A stretch of 64,000 nt of DNA from a bacterium (lineage in GTDB: Bacteria; Patescibacteriota; Microgenomatia; UBA1406; GWC2-37-13). Below, one piece after another: positions 8,532-18,464 of the stretch (its first letter is position 1; each line of letters opens with the position of its first letter). The stretch lies in contig JAJYIQ010000002.1 of the NCBI GenBank assembly GCA_021789995.1, positions 158,597-222,596 on the forward strand. The letters are read 5' to 3'. The position numbers were made by a program, and so were the translations under genes. The notes beneath the pieces are model-generated. The model worked only from the letters and a program-made list of their open reading frames with translations. It was not told the origin of the DNA and searched no databases.

Positions 8532-9379
8532 TACTTTTGCAGTTTCGCGGCATCAACAAGATTCTTATAAAGATATATAACATCGATTGGGCCGATACCG
8601 CCGGGAGTCGGCGTATAGAAACCGGCGACACTTTTTATTTCCTTATCGTCATAATCGCCTTTAAAATGACCGTTTTCCCGACGCAGGCCAACGTTTATCA
8701 CAACAGCTCCCGGTTTCAGCGCTTCGGAAGTAAGTACTTTCTGGCCAACAGCGGTAATAATGACATCGGCATCACGGCAATAACTGGCCGGATCCGGAGT
8801 TTGAGAATTGAGGCTGATATAATTGATTTTGGCTTCCGTCAACGTTTTGCCGACCGGTTTACCGCCGGTTATTCCCCGGCCGATAAGGACGACTTTTTTA
8901 TTACGGAAGATCCGCTTGAAAAATTTCCGATCCCTGTCAATATTGATTATAAGCTCCGGTGACAGCTTCTTTTTGCCATAAATGTATTTAAAAACGGTTA
9001 GAATAGCCAGACCGATCGGTGGCAGAAAAGGCGTTTTTCGTTTATGGCCTTCGATTTCCTTATTATCGGGGATATAATCGTAAATACTGTCTGTTGACAG
9101 CTGCGAAGGCAATGGTTGCTGGATGATTATTCCCGTGGTTTTGGGATCGGCGGCGGCTTCTTTAATCGCATGGGCAAACGATTCGAATGAAGGTGTATCC
9201 TTAAAATGGATAAACTGAAAATCGATACCCAGTTTTTTGGCGGTTTGCGACTTGATGCGGACGAAGCCGGTCTGATCTGAAGAATTGCCGACTAAAAAAG
9301 TGACGAGACGAATCTTTTTGACTTTTTTCTTAATCAACCCGCTGATGTAATCAGCAATACTTTTTCCGTTGATTTCCAT
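8531..9379 (-). CDS. folD: FolD bifunctional methylene-THF dehydrogenase/cyclohydrolase
   Basis: Interconverts 5,10-methylene-THF and 10-formyl-THF using NADP. 282 residues, with IIIQQPLPSQL (active-site Gln), a GRGITGGKPVG cofactor loop and the C-terminal TPTPGGIGPIDVIYLYKN. The catalytic Lys of the YVxxK motif is kept (GFVRIK), but the preceding Tyr is Phe. The usual KDVDGF is KEIEGH. Activity may therefore be altered, although the fold is clear. It is the first gene of a folD-miaA pair with its own promoter after gyrA. Confidence 0.9.
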   Translation of the reverse strand: MEINGKSIADYISGLIKKKVKKIRLVTFLVGNSSDQTGFVRIKSQTAKKLGIDFQFIHFKDTPSFESFAHAIKEAAADPKTTGIIIQQPLPSQLSTDSIYDYIPDNKEIEGHKRKTPFLPPIGLAILTVFKYIYGKKKLSPELIINIDRDRKFFKRIFRNKKVVLIGRGITGGKPVGKTLTEAKINYISLNSQTPDPASYCRDADVIITAVGQKVLTSEALKPGAVVINVGLRRENGHFKGDYDDKEIKSVAGFYTPTPGGIGPIDVIYLYKNLVDAAKLQK

Positions 9380-9389
9380 CGATGCCCCA

Positions 9390-9398
9390 ATTATATCA
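9390..9398 (-). promoter_or_regulatory. Extended -10 promoter of folD-miaA
   Basis: On the minus strand TGA-TATAAT. The TGA is also the gyrA stop codon (9396-9398). With a start 7 nt beyond the -10 box, the leader before the folD ATG (9379) is only about 4 nt. Confidence 0.6.
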
Positions 9399-11873
9399 CA
9401 CCAAGGTGGCGCTCACAACCCGTTCCTGTTTATCGCCGAAACGCATGAGGATGACGCCTTTGGCGGTACGGGAACGGGATGGAATCGAGGGAATGGGAAT
9501 TTTGACGACCTGTCCGGAATTACTGGTGATAATGACGGTGCTATCCTCCGGTTCGATTATCGAGGCATAGGCAACGGTGCCGAATTTCTCGTCGAGCGAC
9601 GCAATTTTTACCCCTTTGCCACCCCGGTGCTGGCCGCGGAAACTACTTAACTGGGTTTTTTTGCCGATACCGCGGTCAGAAATGACCAGAATATCTTTTT
9701 TGAATTCGTTATCACCAAAAACATTGGCGGCGATTACCTGGTCGGCTTTTTCGATATCCATGCCACGGACGCCGATCGATGCCCGGCCGGTCGGCCGGAT
9801 TTCCGGTTCCTTAAAGACGATCGCTTTACCGTTTTTAGCGACGAGTATGACGTTTTTTTTGCCATCAGTCAGCTTGACCCACAAAAGTTCGTCGCCCGCT
9901 TCCAGCCGGATGGCAATAATGCCATTGCTGCGGATATTGGCGTAATCCTTGAACGGCGTTTTTTTGACCGTACCGCATTTGGTAGACATGACAACAAAGA
10001 GTTTGTCGGCGTTTTCCACCGTTTCATTGTCATAAGTCAGGATTGAGGTAATGGTTTCTTCCGGTCGCAGCGAAACGAGATTGACGATGGCTTTGCCTTT
10101 GGAAATCCGTGAACCAACCGGCACATCCCAGACGCGTGTCTGGAAGACGCGGCCCTGATTGGTGAAAAAGAGCATGTAATCATGGGTCATCGCAGTTGTT
10201 ATATAATAAACATTATCGGTATCTTTTGTTTCGATGCCCGAGACGCCTTTGCCGCCCCGGTTTTGCACCCGGAAGGTTTCCCGCGGTACTTGCTTGATAT
10301 AGCCCTCTTTGGTAAGAACGACAATCACTTCTTTATTTTCGATCAGTTGTTCATCGGTGATTTCGCCCGGCTTGCTTTTGTAGACGGTCGTTTTTCGGGC
10401 GTCGCCGTATTTATCCTTCAAATAGGTTAGTTCATCCCTGACGACTTTTAATTTTTTGAAAATGTCTTTAAGTAATGCTTCGAGATATTCAATCGTTTCC
10501 TTGAGCATGGCCAGTTCATCTTCGATCTTATTCCTTTCCAATCCGGTCAACCTTTTCAATTGCATGTCAAGGATGGCCTGTGCCTGAATCTCCGACAGTT
10601 TGAATTTGCGGATCAAGCTCGCTTTAGCTGTCGGCTCGTCCTTGGATTTTTTGATTGTCTCGACGACGGCATCAATGTTGTCAAGGGCGATCAGATAGCC
10701 TTCAAGGATGTGGGCGCGGGCCTTGGCCTGTCTTAATTCATATTCCGACCGTTTGGTGATAATTTCCACCCGGTGTTTGATATAAATTTCGAGGATTGAT
10801 TTCAAAGATAAAGTTTGCGGCACGCCGTCGACCAGACAAACAATGTTGACTGGAAATGATGTTTGCAGTTCAGTATATTTAAAAAGGTTGTTCAGGACTT
10901 TTTTATAAGAAGCATCCCGTTTTAATTCAATAACAATCCTGATTCCCTCGCGGTTTGATTCATCGCGCAAATCGGAAATACCGACAATCTTTTTATCGGT
11001 TACTAGGCGAGCGATCTTTTCTACCAGGGTCGCTTTATTGACTTGATACGGCAGGTCCTTGACGATAATCGCCATTTTTCCCTTGCCCAAATCCTCGTCT
11101 TCGACTTTTGCTCGGATCAGTATCGATCCGCGGCCGGTCGCATACATCTCCCTGATATCGGTCGCTCCGTAGATGATGCCGGCGGTCGGAAAATCCGGGC
11201 CTTTGACGTGCTGCAAAAGATCTTCCAGTTCCACGTTGAATAGCAATGCTTCCGGGCCCTTCGTTCCTACAGCGTTGATTTTAGCCTTGTCGATCATCGC
11301 CAAAATGGCATTAACAATCTCCGTCAGATTGTGCGGCGGGATTTTGGTTGCCATGCCGACAGCGATTCCCTCGGCCCCCATCAGAAGTAAATTGGGCAGT
11401 TTGGCCGGCAGATAAAGCGGTTCTTTGAGCGAGCCGTCGAAATTGTCGATCATCGGAACGGTTTCTTTTTCGATATCGGCCAGCATTTCATCAGCGATTT
11501 TGGCCAGTTTAACTTCGGTATAACGCATGGCCGCCGGCGGGTCGCCATCGACTGAACCGAAATTGCCCTGGCCTTTGACCAACGGATAGCGCATGGAAAA
11601 ATCCTGGGCCATCCGGGCAAGCGCTTCGTAAACCGGGGCGTCACCATGAGGATGATATTTACCGAGGACGTCGCCGACCACCTTGGCTGATTTGGCAAAA
11701 TGGGCACCTGACGTCAGACCCAGTTTATACATGTCGTATAGGATTTTGCGGTGGACAGGCTTCAGGCCGTCACGGACATCGGGCAGGGCACGGCTGACGA
11801 TGACGCTCATCGCGTAATCAAGGTATGCCCGCTTCATTTCGGCAGTAATTTCGGTATTAAGATTATTAGCCAT
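9396..11873 (-). CDS. gyrA: DNA gyrase subunit A
   Basis: DNA-cleaving subunit of gyrase. 825 residues: the N-terminal breakage-reunion domain has catalytic Tyr118 in AAMRYTE, and a six-bladed C-terminal domain follows. The GyrA box is QNRGGKG, which distinguishes it from ParC. In the quinolone region the sequence is HGDAPVYEA, so the positions equal to E. coli Ser83 and Asp87 are Ala79 and Glu83. Only one base separates it from the upstream ppa gene, and gyrB precedes ppa. Confidence 0.96.
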   Translation of the reverse strand: MANNLNTEITAEMKRAYLDYAMSVIVSRALPDVRDGLKPVHRKILYDMYKLGLTSGAHFAKSAKVVGDVLGKYHPHGDAPVYEALARMAQDFSMRYPLVKGQGNFGSVDGDPPAAMRYTEVKLAKIADEMLADIEKETVPMIDNFDGSLKEPLYLPAKLPNLLLMGAEGIAVGMATKIPPHNLTEIVNAILAMIDKAKINAVGTKGPEALLFNVELEDLLQHVKGPDFPTAGIIYGATDIREMYATGRGSILIRAKVEDEDLGKGKMAIIVKDLPYQVNKATLVEKIARLVTDKKIVGISDLRDESNREGIRIVIELKRDASYKKVLNNLFKYTELQTSFPVNIVCLVDGVPQTLSLKSILEIYIKHRVEIITKRSEYELRQAKARAHILEGYLIALDNIDAVVETIKKSKDEPTAKASLIRKFKLSEIQAQAILDMQLKRLTGLERNKIEDELAMLKETIEYLEALLKDIFKKLKVVRDELTYLKDKYGDARKTTVYKSKPGEITDEQLIENKEVIVVLTKEGYIKQVPRETFRVQNRGGKGVSGIETKDTDNVYYITTAMTHDYMLFFTNQGRVFQTRVWDVPVGSRISKGKAIVNLVSLRPEETITSILTYDNETVENADKLFVVMSTKCGTVKKTPFKDYANIRSNGIIAIRLEAGDELLWVKLTDGKKNVILVAKNGKAIVFKEPEIRPTGRASIGVRGMDIEKADQVIAANVFGDNEFKKDILVISDRGIGKKTQLSSFRGQHRGGKGVKIASLDEKFGTVAYASIIEPEDSTVIITSNSGQVVKIPIPSIPSRSRTAKGVILMRFGDKQERVVSATLV

Positions 11874-11874
11874 A

Positions 11875-12387
11875 TTATTTCATTGCTTTTTTGATCGCTT
11901 CCATTGCTTTTTCCTTGGGCAAAAAGTTTTTGGTTTTTACCCATTTATTCGGCTCCAGCTCTTTGTAATGATTGAAAAAGTGCTGAATTTTTTTCTTGGT
12001 TGTTTCGTCCAAATCGTTAATATCATTGATATCGGCATAAAAAGGATCGACTTTTTTTGTCGGCACGGCAATTATCTTAGTATCAATCCCTTCTTCATCT
12101 TCCATTTCCAGCATACCGACGGGCCGGCTGGGAATGACGGTTCCCGGTGCCACCGCATACGTGGAAATGACAAGAACATCCACCGGATCGCCGTCTTCGG
12201 CAGACGTCTGCGGCACAAAGCCGTAATTGAACGGATAAAACATGGCTGTGTAGGCAAAACGGTCGACCATGACGATACCGGTTTCCTTATCCAATTCATA
12301 CTTAATTGACGATCCCTGGGGAATTTCCACAAACACATTGATTTCCTCGGGCGGATTTTTGCCGGCGGACAGTTTTTTAAAGTCCAT
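11875..12387 (-). CDS. ppa: Inorganic pyrophosphatase (family I)
   Basis: Hydrolyses pyrophosphate released by biosynthesis. The 170 residues carry the metal-binding motif [10 protein letters not shown] and the N-terminal [17 protein letters not shown] typical of family I soluble enzymes. It sits between gyrB (28-nt gap) and gyrA (1-nt gap), an unusual position for ppa. Confidence 0.97.
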   Translation of the reverse strand: MDFKKLSAGKNPPEEINVFVEIPQGSSIKYELDKETGIVMVDRFAYTAMFYPFNYGFVPQTSAEDGDPVDVLVISTYAVAPGTVIPSRPVGMLEMEDEEGIDTKIIAVPTKKVDPFYADINDINDLDETTKKKIQHFFNHYKELEPNKWVKTKNFLPKEKAMEAIKKAMK

Positions 12388-12415
12388 ATAATTAAAATTT
12401 AATAATTAATAAATT

Positions 12416-14347
<1,932 letters not shown>

Positions 14348-14412
14348 TTATTTTACCTCAAAACGTACCAAAAATCATCTCGATTTGTGCCTAAAAATCA
14401 CTATCGGTAGAT

Positions 14413-14455
14413 AGTAGTTAGTAGTTAGGAAAAAAATCTCAAACTACTAACTACT
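14413..14455. repeat. 14-bp perfect inverted repeat between gyrB and rplL
   Basis: AGTAGTTAGTAGTT (14413-14426) and AACTACTAACTACT (14442-14455) around a 15-nt loop. The hairpin lies 3' of rplL and 5' of gyrB. It lacks a U-tract at the exit of the stem in the minus direction, so a terminator function is uncertain. Confidence 0.7.
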
Positions 14456-14456
14456 T

Positions 14457-14858
14457 TTACTTCAATTCCACTTTTCCACCAGCAGCTTCGATTTTTTTCT
14501 TCGCTTCTTCAGCGGCATCCTTTTTCGCGTCGGTCAATAAATCTTTTGGTGCCGATTCGACCAATTTCTTAGCCTCCATCAGACCCAAATTCGGCAAAAT
14601 TTCCCGGACGGCTTTGATGACGCCCAGTTTATTGTCACCGGCAGCAGTCAAAACAACGTTAAAAGTCGTTTTTTCTTCCTTGTCCGCCGCAGCATTTGCG
14701 GAGGCGGAAGCGGGAGCGGCCGCCGCAGCCATAGGCATTGCCGAGACGCCGAATTTTTCTTCGAGATATTTCGATAAATCCGCCATTTCGACGACGGTCA
14801 AACCCTCGATCTCGGTGGCGATTTTTTGTAATTTTTCGTTTAATGTTACTTCAGTCAT
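14457..14858 (-). CDS. rplL: 50S ribosomal protein bL12 (L7/L12)
   Basis: Stalk protein that recruits translational GTPases. 133 residues: N-terminal dimerisation region, an Ala/Ser-rich hinge ([19 protein letters not shown]) and the conserved C-terminal domain with [22 protein letters not shown]. The start is supported by GAAAGGCAGGTG placed before the ATG, nearly complementary to the 16S tail. It is 99 nt downstream of rplJ; rpoB does not follow. Confidence 0.97.
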   Translation of the reverse strand: MTEVTLNEKLQKIATEIEGLTVVEMADLSKYLEEKFGVSAMPMAAAAAPASASANAAADKEEKTTFNVVLTAAGDNKLGVIKAVREILPNLGLMEAKKLVESAPKDLLTDAKKDAAEEAKKKIEAAGGKVELK

Positions 14859-14957
14859 GTATTTTCACCTGCCTTTCTTAATTTTTTATTTCTCGATTAC
14901 GGATTGCGAATTACGGATTAAATTCATAATTCGTAATACGTAATAAATAATTGATAA
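14859..14957 (-). other. rplJ-rplL intergenic repeats and rplL ribosome site
   Basis: Contains two direct copies of ATTACGGATT (plus strand) next to TTCGTAATACGTAATAA, which can fold back on them. The Shine-Dalgarno sequence of rplL (AGGTG within GAAAGGCAGGTG) is at its distal end. Confidence 0.5.
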
Positions 14958-15494
14958 TTATGCTGTTTTCGACTTCTGTTGTAATATATAAACGAATTTT
15001 GTCATATTGAATTTGAGCCCGTTGGTTAAGTGGGAAGCCGGACTTTTCAGGCTGCCGATCAGATTACCTAGCAATACTTTTTTGGATGGTAATTTGGCGA
15101 TGCGGACGACATCAGTCATTTCATAAATTTGGTTGTCCAGTATCCCCATTTTGAAATTCAGCGATTTTTCTTTTTGCATGAATTCGGCAACGGCATGCAA
15201 TCCTTCACTCCAGTCGCCGGTAAAAGTAAGGATAGCCGATGTATCTTTCAATGGCAGGAATTTTTTATGGAAATCGGTAAAAAGTTTGTTAGACGTTGAC
15301 AATTTGTTGATTGCCTTTTCAAATAAAGTATTCTTAAGTACTTTCAGGAAAGAATTTGTTTTTTTTAAATCACGCCGAAGTGATTCCAGTGACTGGTGGG
15401 TGGTTTTGTCGAATTTCAGCAGGATGAAGTTGCTGTCCCTGTTTAATTTGTCCGTTAATAAATTGACTTGTGTCTGTTTTTGTTGAGTGACCAT
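14958..15494 (-). CDS. rplJ: 50S ribosomal protein uL10
   Basis: Stalk base protein that binds 23S rRNA and anchors bL12 dimers. 178 residues with the N-terminal KTTHQSLESLRRDLKKTNSFLKVLKNTL segment and a C-terminal helix for bL12 binding. Gene order rplJ-rplL is conserved, but rplK and rplA are not upstream here. An extended -10 promoter and a structured leader of about 78 nt precede the gene. Confidence 0.93.
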   Translation of the reverse strand: MVTQQKQTQVNLLTDKLNRDSNFILLKFDKTTHQSLESLRRDLKKTNSFLKVLKNTLFEKAINKLSTSNKLFTDFHKKFLPLKDTSAILTFTGDWSEGLHAVAEFMQKEKSLNFKMGILDNQIYEMTDVVRIAKLPSKKVLLGNLIGSLKSPASHLTNGLKFNMTKFVYILQQKSKTA

Positions 15495-15572
15495 ATTTTT
15501 GTCATCTCCCGTCTTAACGGGAAGTTTGCCAGGTGAATTTTTAGTTCTTAATTTAAGCCTGGGTCTTAGACT
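15495..15572 (-). promoter_or_regulatory. Structured leader of rplJ-rplL (candidate L10 autoregulatory leader)
   Basis: In the transcript CCAGG pairs with CCTGG across an AU-rich loop, and CCCGT...ACGGG forms a second hairpin just before the SD-like GGGAG and the ATG at 15494. Position and size suit the known L10 leader, where L10 (with L12) binds and represses. I did not match the leader base by base to the family. Confidence 0.5.
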
Positions 15573-15578
15573 TTAGAT

Positions 15579-15587
15579 ATTATATCA
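15579..15587 (-). promoter_or_regulatory. Extended -10 promoter of rplJ
   Basis: Minus-strand TGA-TATAAT; the TGA is the rpmE stop codon (15585-15587). Predicted start near 15572. Confidence 0.6.
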
Positions 15588-15884
15588 TATCTCTCCCAAG
15601 AGTTCACGTAAAGATTTTGCTTGTTTTTCTTCTTTTCCTTTTTTATTTGTCTTACTGGCATTGGTCGCTTTGTATTGTTTAGCGAATTGTTGTTTCTTCT
15701 GGAAGGTGTCGACGCGGCCTTTGACATCAAGGAAGCGGTGCTCGCCGGTATAAAGCGGGTGGCATTTATAACATACTTCGACCGTCAGGGACGGTTTGGT
15801 CGATCCCGTGGTGAACGTACTGCCGCATGATTGGCAAACGACCTGCGCCTGCGGAAAATATTGTGGATGGATTTTTGCTTTCAT
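15585..15884 (-). CDS. rpmE: 50S ribosomal protein bL31
   Basis: 99 residues with VVCQSCGSTFTTGSTK and VEVCYKCHPLYTGEHRFLD. The CxxC...CxxC set marks the zinc-binding (C+) form. After KGRVDTFQKK there is a Lys-rich C-terminal tail that makes it longer than typical bL31 (about 70 residues). The ATG directly abuts two tandem hairpins (15883-15960) and has no clear SD sequence. Confidence 0.95.
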   Translation of the reverse strand: MKAKIHPQYFPQAQVVCQSCGSTFTTGSTKPSLTVEVCYKCHPLYTGEHRFLDVKGRVDTFQKKQQFAKQYKATNASKTNKKGKEEKQAKSLRELLGEI

Positions 15885-15960
15885 GCCACTTCGTTATATA
15901 AATTTATTAACTTCGTTAGGCATGATCCCTAATGTAGCCCGGAGGGCGAAATGGGATCAT
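15883..15960 (-). repeat. Two abutting hairpins in the rpmE leader
   Basis: ATGATCCC (15922-15929) and GGGATCAT (15953-15960) enclose an inner GCCC-gga-GGGC hairpin. ATGCC (15883-15887) and GGCAT (15919-15923) enclose two direct copies of ACTTCGTTA. The second stem includes the rpmE start codon. This may be a regulatory leader or a composite palindromic repeat. Confidence 0.6.
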
Positions 15961-16063
15961 AGGTTTAAATTATAGCAGAAAAATTTAAAAAAAACAGGTT
16001 TTTTTACCAAATCCTTACATGCTTCTCATCGGCTTATTAATTTCTGCAGTTATTATGGTTCAC

Positions 16064-16507
16064 ATGGTAAAAAATATCGCGATCGTCATTCTGATAATTA
16101 TCGTTATTCTCCAAGGATACCGGATATACCAGATACGCTATCAGAAATCACCAGTTATTCCGTTGAAACTGACGACCGGGCCGCCGGTTTTGACCAAGGG
16201 TATGAAACTGTCCGACTCTCCTCTGGCGGAATCCGCCTACAAGGTGTATCCGGGGACGATGTCGGCCGAGACAAAAAAAGTTCTGTCCAATTTCAACGTC
16301 ATCATGCAAAAATCTGTTAACGGCGCAGAAATCATTCTTCTGACCCCCAAGAATTCACCGGAAACCGGTCAGGTTTATATCGTCAAGTCAGGCAATTCTC
16401 TCTACTTTATTGAACAAAATCCGGTTGATGACAAATCAGCCTCTGCAGATGCCAACCTGCGCGACGATTACGGAGTGATTGTCGATAATAATGGAGTGGT
16501 GCAGTAA
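16064..16507 (+). CDS. Membrane-anchored hypothetical protein
   Basis: 148 residues from the ATG at 16064. One N-terminal hydrophobic segment (IAIVILIIIVILQGY) is followed by a soluble extracytoplasmic domain of about 110 residues ending DDYGVIVDNNGVVQ. I recognise no family. An in-frame ATG at 16019 would add a second short hydrophobic stretch. I prefer 16064 because TATTAT sits 7 nt upstream, the spacing seen at other starts here. It lies on the plus strand between minus-strand rpmE and prfA. Confidence 0.6.
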   Translation: MVKNIAIVILIIIVILQGYRIYQIRYQKSPVIPLKLTTGPPVLTKGMKLSDSPLAESAYKVYPGTMSAETKKVLSNFNVIMQKSVNGAEIILLTPKNSPETGQVYIVKSGNSLYFIEQNPVDDKSASADANLRDDYGVIVDNNGVVQ

Positions 16508-16508
16508 A

Positions 16509-17198
16509 TTATGAAGTAAATACTTTATCCCACTTCCCTTCCTCAATAATATCTTCCAGGTTATGAAAGCTTTTGTTGATCCGGTGATCCGTCAAGCGGT
16601 TTTGCGGGAAGTTGTAAGTGCGGATTTTGTCGGCCCGCTCGCCGGTGCCCACGTTTTTAACCATAGAATACATTGCCCCTTTTTTCTTTTCTTCCTCGAG
16701 CTGGTAAAGTTTGCCGGCTAAAAGCTCCATGGCGATTTTGCGGTTGGCTTCCTGGTAGCGCTCACGGCTGGCAGTGACGACGATACCGGTCGGCTTATGA
16801 GTCAACCGGACAGCTGTTGATACCTTATTGACATTTTGGCCGCCGTGGCCGCCACTGCGATAAAACTGCCATTCGAGATCGGCCGGATTGATCCGGACAT
16901 CCGACTGGATTATCTGCGGCAGAACGACGATGATACAGGTCGAGGTATGAATTCTTCCTTTTCGTTCCGTTTCCGGAATTCGCTGGACACGGTGGACGCC
17001 GGTTTCCCGCTGAAAAAGCTGAAAAGCGTTTTCTCCGGAAATTCTTATCACATTATCTTCCAGATAGGTATATTTAAATCCCCGTTTTTGGGCAAAGCGC
17101 AGATAAGACAATAAAAGTTCCCGCATCCAAAGTTTCGATTCATCGCCACCCACTCCGGGCAGGGCCTCGATGACAGCGATATTTGGGTTAATGATCAC
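16509..17198 (-). CDS. prfA: Peptide chain release factor RF1-like, lacking domain 1
   Basis: 229 residues against about 360 for RF1. The catalytic GGQ is at residues 119-121, within [20 protein letters not shown]. The stop-codon recognition tripeptide is P-E-T (75-77) in [16 protein letters not shown], matching the RF1 PxT pattern and not the RF2 SPF. The protein begins directly at domain 2 (VGGDES), so the N-terminal domain is missing. A GTG start two nt after the hisS stop leaves no room for an in-frame extension. TGA stops are common in this window, so an RF2 must exist elsewhere. Confidence 0.85.
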   Translation of the reverse strand: MIINPNIAVIEALPGVGGDESKLWMRELLLSYLRFAQKRGFKYTYLEDNVIRISGENAFQLFQRETGVHRVQRIPETERKGRIHTSTCIIVVLPQIIQSDVRINPADLEWQFYRSGGHGGQNVNKVSTAVRLTHKPTGIVVTASRERYQEANRKIAMELLAGKLYQLEEEKKKGAMYSMVKNVGTGERADKIRTYNFPQNRLTDHRINKSFHNLEDIIEEGKWDKVFTS

Positions 17199-17200
17199 AG

Positions 17201-18445
17201 TTAGCCGTTTAGCAATTTGACAATTTCTGTAATTGTAGTTTCTTTCTGTTCTCCCGTCTTCATGTTTTTTACTTTAACGACATTTGTCTTTATTTCTTCC
17301 GGCCCGACGATGACGACATAGGGTACTCTGATTTTATCGGCGTATTTCAGTTGTTTATCCAGTTTATCGATTGCCGGATAAAGTTCGGTTTTGATCTTTG
17401 CCTGACGCAGTTTTTCGGCTACAGTCAAAGAATTATAAATCAAGTTCGGATCGAAAATTGTCACCAGGACCTGAGTGCCGATATTTTCCGTGGGAATTAT
17501 ATTCAACTCTTCTGCCGCATCGACCATCCGGTCAAAGCCGAAAGCGATGCCGACAGCCGGAATATCAACGCCGCCCAACTGATTGATCAGTTTGTCATAA
17601 CGGCCGCCGCCGCCGCAGCTGCCCGTCGCGTATTCCGGTAAATTAACTTCAAAAATCATACCGGTGTAATAGTCGAGGCCGCGGGCTAATCGTGGAGTAA
17701 ATTTTAAAGATTTTTCAGAAACTCCGAGCTTCACTGCATAGTCGATTATTTCTTTTAAATTTGCTGATGGTTGAGCCTCACTGATTGTTCTAAAAGCATC
17801 GTTTGCTTGGCTTGAAGGTAGGCCCTTATCTAACAACTCCTGTAATACGTTTCCTTTTCCAATTTTATCCAATTTGTCAATGGTTTGGATGATTGAAAAT
17901 ACATTGACTTTTTCTGTCGCAAACGGTTCTAATGCTTTAAATAAAGTTTGTCTATCATTTATTGCTAAGTCAACCTGTTTAAAACCGACATTTTTAAAAG
18001 CGAAATAAGTGGTTGCTAGTATTTCCGCGTCGGCGACCGGCGAAGTCGAGCCGAAAATATCAATATCGCACTGGGTGAATTCGCGGTATCTTCCTTTTTG
18101 GGTATTGTCGGCCCGGAAGACATTCTGGATCTGGTAGCGCCGGAAATATTTCGGCAAAACATTTTGATACTGGGCGAGGACACGGGCTGACGGCACTGTT
18201 TGATCGTAACGCAGGGCCACTTCCCGCTCTCCCCGATCTTTGAATGAATAAATCAGTTTATCCGCTTCCTGGCCGTATTTACCTAAAAGAAGCGACGCAT
18301 ATTCCAAAGTCGGCGTTTCCAGCGGTTCGAAGCCGAAAATTTCGAAAATTTCCCGGACTTTTTGGGCCACAAAATCCCGTTTCCTCTTTTGACGGGGTAA
18401 AAAATCACGAAAACCCTTTAATGTTTGCGGTTGATTTGTCGCCAT
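17201..18445 (-). CDS. hisS: Histidyl-tRNA synthetase
   Basis: Class II synthetase, 414 residues. Motif 2 region [23 protein letters not shown], the HisRS-specific [15 protein letters not shown] and motif 3 GIAFGFDRM are present, along with the Gly-rich [12 protein letters not shown]. The C-terminal anticodon-binding domain follows ([10 protein letters not shown] onward). A TGC-TATAAT box 8 nt upstream of the ATG predicts a 2-nt leader. The release-factor gene follows 2 nt after its stop. Confidence 0.97.
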   Translation of the reverse strand: MATNQPQTLKGFRDFLPRQKRKRDFVAQKVREIFEIFGFEPLETPTLEYASLLLGKYGQEADKLIYSFKDRGEREVALRYDQTVPSARVLAQYQNVLPKYFRRYQIQNVFRADNTQKGRYREFTQCDIDIFGSTSPVADAEILATTYFAFKNVGFKQVDLAINDRQTLFKALEPFATEKVNVFSIIQTIDKLDKIGKGNVLQELLDKGLPSSQANDAFRTISEAQPSANLKEIIDYAVKLGVSEKSLKFTPRLARGLDYYTGMIFEVNLPEYATGSCGGGGRYDKLINQLGGVDIPAVGIAFGFDRMVDAAEELNIIPTENIGTQVLVTIFDPNLIYNSLTVAEKLRQAKIKTELYPAIDKLDKQLKYADKIRVPYVVIVGPEEIKTNVVKVKNMKTGEQKETTITEIVKLLNG

Positions 18446-18453
18446 ATAATGGA

Positions 18454-18462
18454 ATTATAGCA
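18454..18462 (-). promoter_or_regulatory. Extended -10 promoter of hisS
   Basis: Minus-strand TGC-TATAAT with 8 nt to the ATG at 18445; predicted leader about 2 nt. Confidence 0.65.
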
Positions 18463-18464
18463 GA

